DNA from: Candidatus Methylaffinis lahnbergensis
GTDB lineage: Bacteria > Pseudomonadota > Alphaproteobacteria > Rhizobiales > Beijerinckiaceae
Direction of reading: 5' to 3'
NCBI GenBank assembly: GCA_002890675.1
Contig: PEFW01000019.1
Coordinates: forward strand, 1-49,171
DNA length: 49,171 bases
Position numbers and translations under genes: made by a program. The notes under the pieces are model-generated. The model was not told the DNA's origin, made no database searches, and saw only the letters and a list, made by a program, of their open reading frames with translations. Position 1 is the stretch's first letter. Each line of letters starts with the position of its first letter. Of the stretch, positions 16,743 to 25,201 are shown piece by piece.

Positions 16743-18776
16743 ATGTTTTCGAAAATCCTGATCGCCAATCGCGGCGAGATCGCCTGCCGGATTATCCGGA
16801 CAGTCCGACGGCTTGGCATTGCAAGCGCCGCCGTCTATTCGGACGCAGATCGCGCGGCGATGCATGTCGCGCTTGCCGATGAGGCTTTCCGGATAGGTCC
16901 GGCGCCGGCCCGCGCGAGCTATCTCGACGGCGCCAAAATCATTGACGCGGCCCAAAAATCCCGCGCCCAGGCAATTCATCCAGGCTACGGGTTTTTGTCG
17001 GAAAGCGCGGAATTCGCGGAAAGCTGCGCCACTGCGGGCGTCGTCTTCATCGGACCGCCGGCGGCAGCAATCCGCGCTATGGGAGACAAAGCGCAAGCCA
17101 AGACCCTCATGGAGAAAGCCGGCGTCCCTCTCGTGCCGGGTTATCACGGCGGTGACCAAGACCCCGCCCTCCTTTCGCGAAAAGCCTTGGCGCTCGGCTA
17201 TCCCGTCTTGATCAAACCCTTGGCGGGCGGCGGCGGCAAAGGAATGAAAATTGTGGCGCGCGCGGGCGATTTTGCGGACCAGCTCGCAAGCGCCAAACGC
17301 GAGGCGCTGTCTGCTTTCGGCGACGGCCGCGTTCTCATCGAAAAATATCTTTCGCGCACGCGCCATGTCGAAGTCCAGATCTTCGCCGATAGCCAGCAAA
17401 ACTGCGTGCATCTCTTTGACCGCGATTGCTCGATCCAGCGCCGGCATCAGAAAATCATCGAGGAAGCACCCGCTCCCGACATTTCGGGTGAGCTGCGCCT
17501 CGCCATGCGGGAGGCGGCCCTATCCGCTGCGCGCGCGATCGGCTACGTGGGCGCGGGCACGATGGAGTTTTTATTATCGCCCGGAGCCTTCTTTTTTCTC
17601 GAAATGAATACGCGGCTCCAGGTCGAACATCCGGTGACCGAAATGATCACCGGCATCGATCTCGTCGAATGGCAAGTGCATGTTGCCACTGGTGGCGCAC
17701 TGCCTCTGCGCCAGGAGGAAATTCGATCGCTGGGACATGCAATCGAGGCGCGCCTCTATGCGGAGGACCCGCCGCGCGATTTTCTGCCGCAATCCGGCCA
17801 GATCGCGCACCTCGATCTTCCCGCTCAAGGAGCACAGCTTCGAATCGACGCAGGCGTGCACGCGGGAGATGTGATCCCGGACGATTACGACCCGATGATC
17901 GCCAAGCTGGTCGTTTGGGATAAGGACCGGCGAGGAGCCATCCGCTGCCTGCGCGCCGCGCTCGCCGAGACCCGCGTCGCCGGGGTTGCAACCAATCTTG
18001 ACTTTTTACGCGCCATTGCTGCCCATCAAGCTTTCGAAGCGCCGCCGCCGGATACCGGATTTATTGAGCGCCATCGCGACGATCTTCTGGTGAGGCGGCC
18101 ACCTGCCGGACACGATGTTCTGGCCGTGGCGGTCGTCGGGCTCCTTTGCGAGCGAGCGGCGTTCGGGCGCGAAAAAGCCCAGCGGTCGAACGATCCTTGG
18201 AGCCCGTGGAACAGCCAAAATGGCTGGCGCCTGAACGAGCATGCGCAGGAAACCCTGTGTCTGCGCGAGATCCTGCCCGGAGGGTGCGGCGACCGTCACG
18301 TCGAGGTAAACTATCTGCGGGATGGCTGGCGGATCGACTTACTGGGGGGCACTTTTTTTCACGCCAGCGGCACGCTCGCGCCGGATGGAACTCTCGCCGC
18401 CGATCTTGACGATCGCCGCGTCAACGCGGTCTGGGTCCGCTCGGGCGAAGAGATCCTTGTGTTTGTTGGGGCTGAGGCCGCGCATCGCTTTCTACAGGCC
18501 GGCCCCAGTGCAGGGGCGGCGCGGCGAGATGAACCGGCGGGGCGACTCACCTCGCCCATGCCCGGCCGCATCGCCGCATTGCTCGTCGCGCCAGGTGCCA
18601 AAGTCGAGGCAAACCAGCCGGTTCTCGTCCTTGAAGCCATGAAGATGGAGCATCTCTTAACCGCGCCCCGAAGCGGCATCGTAAAAGAGTTCAAGTTCCA
18701 GCTCGGCGACCACGTTGCGGAAGGCGTCGAACTCGCCAGCTTCGAAACCCGACCGCCGCCAGACGGTGCCTCGTGA
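16743..18776 (+). CDS. Biotin-dependent acyl-CoA carboxylase alpha chain, MccA-like
   Basis: A 677-residue protein joining biotin carboxylase (about 1-445) and a C-terminal biotin-carrier domain. It starts FSKILIANRGEIACRIIRT; the ATP-grasp core has GGGGKGMKIV and FLEMNTRLQVEHPVTE. The biotinylated Lys634 lies in LEAMKMEH. The size and the middle domain fit methylcrotonyl-CoA carboxylase alpha, which acts in leucine breakdown; propionyl- or geranyl-CoA carboxylases are alternatives. No carboxyltransferase beta gene or other leucine-pathway gene is present in the window, which is unusual because mccA and mccB are normally adjacent. ATG 16743 begins the conserved sequence; the frame opens earlier at 16698. 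Confidence 0.88.
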   Translation: MFSKILIANRGEIACRIIRTVRRLGIASAAVYSDADRAAMHVALADEAFRIGPAPARASYLDGAKIIDAAQKSRAQAIHPGYGFLSESAEFAESCATAGVVFIGPPAAAIRAMGDKAQAKTLMEKAGVPLVPGYHGGDQDPALLSRKALALGYPVLIKPLAGGGGKGMKIVARAGDFADQLASAKREALSAFGDGRVLIEKYLSRTRHVEVQIFADSQQNCVHLFDRDCSIQRRHQKIIEEAPAPDISGELRLAMREAALSAARAIGYVGAGTMEFLLSPGAFFFLEMNTRLQVEHPVTEMITGIDLVEWQVHVATGGALPLRQEEIRSLGHAIEARLYAEDPPRDFLPQSGQIAHLDLPAQGAQLRIDAGVHAGDVIPDDYDPMIAKLVVWDKDRRGAIRCLRAALAETRVAGVATNLDFLRAIAAHQAFEAPPPDTGFIERHRDDLLVRRPPAGHDVLAVAVVGLLCERAAFGREKAQRSNDPWSPWNSQNGWRLNEHAQETLCLREILPGGCGDRHVEVNYLRDGWRIDLLGGTFFHASGTLAPDGTLAADLDDRRVNAVWVRSGEEILVFVGAEAAHRFLQAGPSAGAARRDEPAGRLTSPMPGRIAALLVAPGAKVEANQPVLVLEAMKMEHLLTAPRSGIVKEFKFQLGDHVAEGVELASFETRPPPDGAS

Positions 18777-18924
18777 AATTTGGCCGCCGGATACCTGAGG
18801 ACCGGCGAGGCCGGAAACTTGCGCCGGAGAGGTCTTTATTCTTTTTCTACCGCTGCGCCTTGAGAACCCAAAATCCGGCCGGATCGATAAGGCTTTGCGT
18901 CGTTTGATAAACACCTCTTGTTTG

Positions 18925-19030
18925 GCGGGGTCGAGTTCGCGCGGCGAGGATTTCTGCACGATAACGCGCGACCCATTTTTTTCGCACCGTCCGCGGGCAG
19001 ACGCCGGCGGCTCGGGTGGCCTTGCCAATG
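18925..19030 (-). pseudogene. IS481-family transposase N-terminal scrap
   Basis: The minus-strand frame reads TRAAGVCPRTVRKKWVARYR, very close to the helix-turn-helix of IS481 transposases, where one K fewer (TVRKWVARF/YR) is usual. The sequence before and after does not continue as a transposase in any frame I followed. It is a relic of an insertion, not a gene. Confidence 0.5.
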
Positions 19031-19224
19031 GTGAAGTTGGGATTTGAGATTTCAGTCTCTGTCGCGGAAAATCGCAACCCGCCTTCCATCTCATGGCGAA
19101 ACCTGACATTGACCGATGGATCAAATCCCACCTTTTCCATCTCAAACCATCTTCGCGGCGTCGCGAAAACGTTTGGCCGCATCGTTGCACAGGGCGGCGG
19201 GCGGATTTCAAAGACCATTGTCCG

Positions 19225-19242
19225 CACCCCGCGCGCGGGGTG
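19225..19242. repeat. Perfect GC-rich 18-bp palindrome
   Basis: CACCCCGCGCGCGGGGTG equals its own reverse complement. There is no following T-run, so it does not look like an intrinsic terminator. It may be a protein site or chance in GC-rich DNA. Confidence 0.4.
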
Positions 19243-19411
19243 GGAGGCGCTGGCCGCGATCGTATCGCCTTTGCTTGCGACTTGTGCTTGAGATTTGGCG
19301 CCCGCCGCGCCTGCAGGCGGCCAAGCTCGACCGCTCCCGCCATCCGTAAGCTCGCCACGGCATCGCCACGAACGAATGCTTGCCTCTGGACGGAGCCGCC
19401 GCGATGAGAGA

Positions 19412-19441
19412 ACCAAAATGTTTCACGTGCAACATTTTGGT
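19412..19441. promoter_or_regulatory. parS-like centromere site in a 30-bp palindrome
   Basis: The core TGTTTCACGTGCAACA (19419-19434) matches the bacterial ParB-binding consensus TGTTTCACGTGAAACA at 15 of 16 positions. It is extended by arms ACCAAAATGTT and AACATTTTGGT into a palindrome with a single mismatched pair in 15. It lies in the gene-poor gap, about 100 bases before the KirBac gene, so a role as a local operator is the alternative. Confidence 0.6.
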
Positions 19442-19543
19442 ACGATTTACGGCCGTGGCAAATATACTGCAACCACGCCGGCACGCGTCCGAGATGGATG
19501 CTGCCGCCGCGCAACAACGGAGATCCCCGGCTTGACGCGCATC

Positions 19544-20443
19544 ATGCCTGAGCGAAAAAAGCACAAGAAACGCGACCCGACAATGCGTGTCGGCGTCGGC
19601 GGGGTTGAACTCGTCAAGCGCGGCGCCTCGCGCTACGACTTACGTGATCCCTATCATATCGCGATCGAACTGAGCTGGAAGGAATTCGCGCTCGCGTTCG
19701 TCGGATTGGAACTCGCCATCAACGTTGTCTTCGCCTTGATCTATCTCGCGTCGCCAGGTTGCGTTGCCAATATGCGGCCGGGCTCGTTCTCCGACGCCTT
19801 CTTCTTCAGCCTCGAGACGTTGGCGACCGTCGGTTACGGAGTCATGGCTCCGGCGACGCTCTATGGCCACGCTATTTCGGCGATTGAAATCGTCTGCGGC
19901 ATGGTCTTCACTGCGATTATGACCGGTCTTTTGTTCGTCCGCTTTTCGAAACCGAGAGCGCGAATTCTTTTCGCCGATCAGGCCATCGTTACGAGCCACA
20001 ATTGTTCGCCGACCTTGATGGTGCGCATTGCCAATGGGCGCATGACCTTGCTGACCAATGCCACGGTGCGGCTGGGAGTGCTGTTGTTCGAGGAAAGCGC
20101 GGAAGGCCAAACTCTGCGCCGTGTGCACGACCTCGCGCTGTCGAACGCGAGTATCCCTTTGTTCGCGTTGACCTGGACCGTGATGCACGTCATCGACGAA
20201 AAAAGTCCGCTCGCCGGGTACGACGCCCAGCGGTTCGAGGAGGGCGACGCGCGCCTGTTTCTGAGCATCGAGGCACGCGATAACGCAATCGGCGCGGTTG
20301 TCCATGACATGCGCATTTATACATCCGTCGAGGTCTTGTTCGGAATGCATTATGCCGAAGCGGTCACCGTCGACGATCAAAAGCGGCCGGTCGCCGATCT
20401 CACCCGCTTGAGCCTGGTTGAGCCGGACACGGCCGCTTCGTGA
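19544..20443 (+). CDS. Inward-rectifier K+ channel, KirBac type
   Basis: A 299-residue inner-membrane channel. Two membrane helices (about 46-68 and 106-131) flank a pore helix and the selectivity filter TVGYG (ETLATVGYGVMAP). The N-terminal YDLRDPYHIAIELSWKEF is the slide-helix region. The C-terminal 160 residues form the cytoplasmic IRK beta domain (RPRARILFADQAIVT-like start, PLFALTWTVMHVIDEKSPL, SVEVLFGMHYAEA). Length equals known KirBac proteins. ATG 19544 is my choice; ATG 19583 would remove a basic N-terminal stretch, and the frame is open further upstream. The gene converges on a pseudouridine synthase gene, eight bases apart. Confidence 0.9.
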   Translation: MPERKKHKKRDPTMRVGVGGVELVKRGASRYDLRDPYHIAIELSWKEFALAFVGLELAINVVFALIYLASPGCVANMRPGSFSDAFFFSLETLATVGYGVMAPATLYGHAISAIEIVCGMVFTAIMTGLLFVRFSKPRARILFADQAIVTSHNCSPTLMVRIANGRMTLLTNATVRLGVLLFEESAEGQTLRRVHDLALSNASIPLFALTWTVMHVIDEKSPLAGYDAQRFEEGDARLFLSIEARDNAIGAVVHDMRIYTSVEVLFGMHYAEAVTVDDQKRPVADLTRLSLVEPDTAAS

Positions 20444-20451
20444 GCTGACAT

Positions 20452-21501
20452 TCACTCGGGCGCGTTCTCGATCGGATCATGGCGTTTCACATCGAAGCCA
20501 AACATGTCGAATGAGCGCCGCATGTGCTCCGGCAAGGGCGCGGTGACGTCGAGCGTGCCGCCACCGGGATGCGGCAGAATCAACCGCCGCGCCAATAGAT
20601 GCAGCTTGCGGTCGACCGCGTCCGGTATCGTTCGCAGCGGATCGTTGCGGCGGGGATCGTTGCCGGGCGTTACGCCATATTTGGGATCGCCGATGATCGG
20701 ATGGCCGATCGCCTCGGCATGAGCGCGCAGCTGGTGCGTGCGCCCGGTGATGGGTTTAAGCGAAAGCCAGGCCAGCCGCGGCGCGATTTTATCGACAATC
20801 GCGTAATAGGTCACCGAATGGCGGGCATCTTCGTCGCCATGCCTGGCGACACGCATCTTTTCAAGTTTTCCGCGCCCCTCTTCCTCGCGGCGTGCAGGCC
20901 GGGCCTGGCCCATGCCCTCACCCTTCGCCAGATAGAGGGAAATGCGGCCTTGCGCCGGCTTGGGCACGCCTTCAACAAGCGCCCAATAGATTTTTCTTGC
21001 CTGCCGCGAGCGAAAAATTTCGCCAAGACCGGCGGCGATGCTCCGCGTCTTGGCTACGAGCAAGACCCCCGACGTATCGCGATCGAGCCTGTGCACCAGC
21101 ATCGGTTGCTCGCCGCGCTCGTTGGGCATCGAGGCGAGCATCCCATCGATATGGCGCGTCATTCCCGAGCCGCCTTGCACGGCAAGCCCGAACGGCTTGT
21201 CGAGCACTAGGAGATCGCGGTCCTCGTAAAGGATCATGTCTTGGAGCGCGCGCAAATCCGTTGGCGAAATCTCTCGTGCCGGCGCCACCGGCGCATCGAC
21301 CCTCAACGGCGGGACCCGCACGCATTGGCCCTTCGCGAGCCGCGTCGCGGTCTTCACCCGGGCGCCATCGACGCGCACCTCGCCCGTGCGCACGATCTTG
21401 TTGAGGTGCGAAAGGGCGACCGTTGGCATGCGCCGCTTAAACCAGCGATCGAGGCGCATCCCTTCCTCGTCTTCGCCAACCTCGAACGTTTTGACGCTCA
21501 C
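20452..21501 (-). CDS. RluA-family 23S rRNA pseudouridine synthase
   Basis: A 349-residue enzyme of the RluC/RluD group, converting uridine to pseudouridine in 23S rRNA. Residues 1-75 form an S4 RNA-binding domain (LDRWFKRRMPTVALSHLNKIV). The catalytic domain carries HRLDRDTSGVLL with the active-site Asp, then RKIYWALVEG and LKPITGRTHQLRAH. An Arg/Glu-rich insertion (about 200-220) is common in alphaproteobacteria. The precise rRNA target cannot be read from the sequence; RluC is the more likely of the two. The gene is transcribed toward the KirBac gene. Confidence 0.9.
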   Translation of the reverse strand: MSVKTFEVGEDEEGMRLDRWFKRRMPTVALSHLNKIVRTGEVRVDGARVKTATRLAKGQCVRVPPLRVDAPVAPAREISPTDLRALQDMILYEDRDLLVLDKPFGLAVQGGSGMTRHIDGMLASMPNERGEQPMLVHRLDRDTSGVLLVAKTRSIAAGLGEIFRSRQARKIYWALVEGVPKPAQGRISLYLAKGEGMGQARPARREEEGRGKLEKMRVARHGDEDARHSVTYYAIVDKIAPRLAWLSLKPITGRTHQLRAHAEAIGHPIIGDPKYGVTPGNDPRRNDPLRTIPDAVDRKLHLLARRLILPHPGGGTLDVTAPLPEHMRRSFDMFGFDVKRHDPIENAPE

Positions 21502-21616
21502 TGGCAGCTCCTAGACCATGGTTCTATTTTGTTCAAATCAACTCATGGCCTAAAATCTCTTTGTTTTAGCATTATCGTCGTTCGCGAAACCTTGTTCCGC
21601 AGCCGGAAATAACACA

Positions 21617-21829
21617 CTATACCAAATGCAGATCGGCCGCCTTGGGTCCCTTGCCCTTTTTGTCAGCCTCGATCTCATAACTCACGCGCTGCCCCTCGTT
21701 CAAGGATTGCAGCTCCGCGCGCTCGACCGCCGTGATATGCACGAAAATATCGCGTCCGCCGTCGTCTGGCTTTATAAAGCCATAACCCTTGTCCGCGTTA
21801 AAGAATTTGACGGTTCCTTGCTGCGACAT
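21617..21829 (-). CDS. Cold-shock domain protein, CspA family
   Basis: A 70-residue single-strand nucleic-acid binding protein. RNP1 appears as KGYGFIKPDD and RNP2 as DIFVHI, with the family opening GTVKFFN. The size is standard for CspA-type RNA chaperones. ATG 21829 is chosen because GGAAGGA lies nine bases before it; an ATG three codons earlier is too close to that site. The upstream region is long and gene-free, which suits the long leader of cold-shock mRNAs. Confidence 0.95.
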   Translation of the reverse strand: MSQQGTVKFFNADKGYGFIKPDDGGRDIFVHITAVERAELQSLNEGQRVSYEIEADKKGKGPKAADLHLV

Positions 21830-22191
21830 CGAACGCATTCCTTCCAATCGTTTTTGCCTCATCCGGTAGGGCCGCCGCGATGCTCGCCTCTCGCCTTGCC
21901 GGTTCGAATTCTCGGAGAGGCGAATCCGATCCCAAGAAAGTGGGGCAGCAGCGAGCTTTGGCAAGCGGCCACCGCGCCACTCGCTGGTCTTTCCGGCCTC
22001 CCGACCAAAAAGCTCCTGGATGCCGCTTCCCGCATGGGTCTCGATATAGCGGATAGCCGTTAGCTTCGCGCCGATGCGCAGCAAAATGCGGGACCGAAAA
22101 ATATGCTTGAAAACATCGGCCGGCGTGAAGAGGGTGGCGGTAATTCACGCGGAAGCGTTTGACCCAAACTTCGCTGTGACTTCGCGAAGTC
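21830..22191 (-). other. Gene-free interval, probable long leader of the cold-shock gene
   Basis: I see no supportable gene here. The interval separates the cold-shock gene from the broken RNase T2 gene, both on the minus strand. The part next to the cold-shock start likely holds its promoter and untranslated leader. No terminator hairpin with a T-run was evident after the RNase gene. Confidence 0.4.
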
Positions 22192-22956
22192 TCACAAGAT
22201 GGGCGGCACCGAGATTTCCGGCACGCGGCAGCCTTGCCGGCTAACCTCCGGGCAGGCGTGAAAATCGCGCAGATCCTTGGAAAAACAAATCCTCACCTCT
22301 TGCAGGACGCCGCTTGCGCACGCCACGCCCAGCATGCCCGGCCGCAGCCGCGCATTCGCCGCGATGAACGCGCGCGTTATATCGATCGGCGTCCACGTCT
22401 ATTGCTCCTTGGCGGCGACAAACGGCGCGGGAATGACGATTGAATCGCGCGCGCGCCGCACCTCGGCGAAATAGTCGGTGGGACTTTTCCCGGAGCAGGT
22501 GCCGTGCTTCTGCCATTCGTGCCGGGCAAGTCCTTCATTGGGATAAAGTCCTTGCGCGCTGTCGAGCGCCAGGCGCGACGGGAACCGGGCCGCGGGACCG
22601 CAGTCCGATGGATAGCCATGCTCATACTGGGGCCACAGTCCATGCACGACGAAGCCGAGATTAGCGCCCGCGTCGCATTGGCCGCGCGCCCGCTCGCCCG
22701 CGGGCGTCTCGCAAAAGCCCGAAGACCAGGAAAGCGCAAGAACGTAAAAATCGAAATCTCCGGGCCTGCTCGCGGCGCCGCGCAACGCTTGGACTCTTAG
22801 CGGCGAGAAAGGCGCGGGGCCGGCGCAACGGTCCGGCCCGCAAAAAGCGGCCAGCGGCTCGGCCAGCGAGGGGCAAACCCACGCGAGCGAAGCAAAGGCA
22901 ACAAGGGCTGGCAAAAAACCAGCCCGATTTCTTGACGGGAGCAGCCTAGCCAACAT
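22192..22956 (-). pseudogene. RNase T2 gene interrupted by one amber codon
   Basis: The protein begins with a signal peptide (LPALVAFASLAWVCPSLAEP) and has both active-site blocks, HGLWPQYEHGYPSDC and HEWQKHGTC, so it would be a periplasmic RNA endonuclease. TAG at 22399-22401 stops the frame after VAAKEQ. The same frame then continues without further lesion for 68 codons (TWTPIDITRAFIAANARL, RPGMLGVACASG, EVRICFSKDLRDFHACPEV) to TGA 22192, exactly the expected C-terminal third with its cysteines. Total length would be 254 codons. ATG 22956 has AGAGGG at nine bases. The truncated product keeps the catalytic residues but loses structural cysteines. Context: 14 bases after a conserved secreted protein gene. 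Confidence 0.8.
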
Positions 22957-22970
22957 TATCGGCAACCCTC

Positions 22971-23444
22971 TCACGGCCGCGCCATTTTGCAATTGGGCGC
23001 ATAGGCATCGTTGCGGTCGAGTCCGTCGACGCACCACTCTACGCCGAAACCGAAGCCTATGATGCCAAGATCCTCGTTGATCGAATAGGAAACCTGGTGC
23101 GATTTTTCATCGTTTAAGTAAGCGCGCGCGGTGCAATAGCGGCGGGGAATGTAATCCAAGCCGTTCGTTTTGTAGCCAATTTCCGCGACCTTTCCGAAGC
23201 CCAGGATGTCAAGGCCGGTATTCCAGAACTCGGCTTCGCGATCATGGAAACGCCCCTGTATCCTTTCGAAAACGGCGGGATCGTCGCAAGCGGGCAACAC
23301 ATCGTCATAGGGAATGTACCGCCGCTCCGCCGGCACCAGCGGGCGCGCGGCGGCGGGCCCGAGGGACGCGCCCGTGGCAAGCACCGCCGCGCAAACGGTC
23401 GAAAAACCCAGCGCGAAAGGCAAGCTTGAAATTTGTCTTACCAT
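22971..23444 (-). CDS. Conserved secreted protein of unknown function
   Basis: A 157-residue protein with a signal peptide (about residues 1-34, ending near AAARP). The mature part has YIPYDDVLPACDDPAVFERI, then REAEFWNTGLDILGF, YIPRRYCTARAYLND, an IGFGFGVEWC stretch and NAPNC-like YAPNCKMARP. Four cysteines suggest two disulfides. I recall close relatives in Hyphomicrobiales annotated only as hypothetical, often beside an RNase T2 gene, as here. The downstream RNase gene starts 14 bases after the stop, so they are probably cotranscribed. ATG 23444 is preferred to 23453 as directly before MVRQISSLPF. No function is assigned. Confidence 0.75.
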   Translation of the reverse strand: MVRQISSLPFALGFSTVCAAVLATGASLGPAAARPLVPAERRYIPYDDVLPACDDPAVFERIQGRFHDREAEFWNTGLDILGFGKVAEIGYKTNGLDYIPRRYCTARAYLNDEKSHQVSYSINEDLGIIGFGFGVEWCVDGLDRNDAYAPNCKMARP

Positions 23445-23497
23445 GACAGGCAATGCCTCGATCCGCCCGTTGCAGGCGTTTTTCGAAACGCGGCTGG

Positions 23498-24907
23498 TCA
23501 GCTGCGGTTATACACGTCCTGGAGCCGGATGATATCGTCCTCGCCCAGATAAGAACCGGTCTGCACCTCGATCAATTCGAGCTCGATCCGGCCGGGATTG
23601 GCCATTCTATGCACGCAACCTATCGGCAAATAGATCGACTCGTTCTCGTGCACAAGATGGATCACAGTGTCCAGGGTAACCTCGGCCGTCCCCCTGACGA
23701 CGATCCAATGCTCGGCGCGATGGAAATGCTTTTGCAGGGACAAGCGCTCGCCTGGCTTCACGACGATGCGTTTGACTTGGTAGCGCGCCCCGGAATCGAC
23801 CGATTGATAATAGCCCCAGGGCCGGTAGGAGCGCTTATGTTCCAACGCTTCCGAGTGGTTCGCGCTTTTTAGGAGATCGACCAGTTGCTTGACGCTATCG
23901 CCCTGCGCCTTGTTGAGCACCAAGACCGCATCCTGGGTGGTTACGACAATGACATCGTCGACGCCGACGACCGTCGTCAAATGTTCGTCGGAGCGAACAT
24001 GAACATTTGACGCATTCATGACAACGCCGCGGCCCCGGATCGAATTGCCGTTGCCGTCGCGTTCCGACAATTGCCAGACCGCCCCCCAATTGCCGACATC
24101 CGACCAGCCGATATCGGCGGGGACAACCGCGGCCTTGCCAGTGCGCTCCATGACCGCGAAGTCAATCGATTTCTTCGGCGCCTTTGCAAAAGCTTCCGCG
24201 TCGAGGACCAAAAAATTCAAATCCGGTTTGGCCTTGACGACGGATTCCGCCGCCGCTGCCGCCATGTCCGGCTCGAAATTTCGCAACTCATCCAGCATCA
24301 CATCCGCGCGGAAAAAGAAGTTCCCGGAATTCCAGAGATAATTTTCGGCGACATATTTTTCCGCCGTCGCGGCGTTGGGCTTTTCGACGAAGGCCTCGAC
24401 CTTCAACACGTCGCCGCCGGGCGTCACCGTCTTTCCCGGCTTGATATAGCCATAGCCAGTGGCGGGCGTGTCCGGCTTGATGCCGAGCGTCACGATAAAC
24501 CCAAGCGCCGCCGCTTCGGCCGCCGTTTTGCACAAAGCCACGAAACCTGCTCCGTCGCGCACCACGTGATCGGCGGCAAGAACCGCGACGATTGTGTCCG
24601 GCCCGGATTGCGCCGCGAGTTCGGCGGCAACCGCGACGGCAGGCCCAGAATCACGCCGGATCGGCTCAAGCACAATGCGCGCCTCGCGCTTGATCCTCTG
24701 CAACTGCTCGCCGACGAGAAAACGATAATCGTGATTGGAAACGACAATCGGCGTTTCGAACACGCCGTCAGCAAGCATCTCGACGACCATCTGGAAGGTC
24801 GAGTGGGGCCCAATGAGAGAGATGAATTGCTTCGGCAGGCTTTCGCGCGATTCTGGCCAGACCCGCGTTCCCGCGCCGCCGCACATGATGACCGGAAGGA
24901 TTTTCAC
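23498..24907 (-). CDS. manC: Mannose-1-phosphate guanylyltransferase / mannose-6-phosphate isomerase
   Basis: A 469-residue type II enzyme making GDP-mannose for exopolysaccharide and lipopolysaccharide. The nucleotidyltransferase half starts CGGAGTRVWPESRESLPKQF and holds VLAADHVV. The C-terminal cupin half (from about residue 350) has RPWGYYQSVDSG, VKPGERLSLQKHFHRAEHW and LIEVQTGSYLGEDDI, the type II isomerase signature. The start codon is GTG with GGGAG upstream. It stands alone between a secreted-protein gene and priA. The Wza-like and epimerase genes elsewhere in the window use the same class of precursors, but they are not adjacent. Confidence 0.95.
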   Translation of the reverse strand: MKILPVIMCGGAGTRVWPESRESLPKQFISLIGPHSTFQMVVEMLADGVFETPIVVSNHDYRFLVGEQLQRIKREARIVLEPIRRDSGPAVAVAAELAAQSGPDTIVAVLAADHVVRDGAGFVALCKTAAEAAALGFIVTLGIKPDTPATGYGYIKPGKTVTPGGDVLKVEAFVEKPNAATAEKYVAENYLWNSGNFFFRADVMLDELRNFEPDMAAAAAESVVKAKPDLNFLVLDAEAFAKAPKKSIDFAVMERTGKAAVVPADIGWSDVGNWGAVWQLSERDGNGNSIRGRGVVMNASNVHVRSDEHLTTVVGVDDVIVVTTQDAVLVLNKAQGDSVKQLVDLLKSANHSEALEHKRSYRPWGYYQSVDSGARYQVKRIVVKPGERLSLQKHFHRAEHWIVVRGTAEVTLDTVIHLVHENESIYLPIGCVHRMANPGRIELELIEVQTGSYLGEDDIIRLQDVYNRS

Positions 24908-25201
24908 GTTTTCCCGCTCCCTCGCGAAGAATATCGATAATCCGTTCCCAAATCCAATTTAAAACACACTGGGCTCCCGTGCCTGTACGGCGCACCCCAC
25001 AATCATAGCCATTTACGCGAAAAATGTCGCCTGTTACCAAGTGCCGATCCGGATGGAGAATGTTGGCACGACGTTGGTCACCAGGGGATTTGGCTTTCAT
25101 TTTCCCAAGGGCTACATCTACGCCGCGATGGCTTTTTCCGGCGCGGTCGAGGGCCACAACGTGCTCGCCAGACGCAGGCGCAAACAATCCGCCGAAATGA
25201 A

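Larger units (their letters stand above)
18777..19543. other. Gene-poor gap with mobile-element scrap and palindromes
   Basis: No intact gene is supportable across these 767 bases. From left to right it holds a short IS481-like fragment (18925-19030, minus strand), a perfect 18-bp palindrome (19225-19242) and a parS-like 30-bp palindrome (19412-19441). Several long frames exist here on both strands, but they lack family features beyond the IS481 scrap. The gap ends at the K+ channel gene. Confidence 0.6.

Noticed and set aside
21900..21940. tRNA-like GGTTCGAATTC
   Set aside because: The T-arm-like string has no matching acceptor or anticodon arms within tRNA distance. No tRNA was supportable anywhere in the window.
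24560..24580. Second CACGTG as another parS candidate
   Set aside because: The CACGTG core inside manC lacks the GTT/AAC flanks required for ParB binding.
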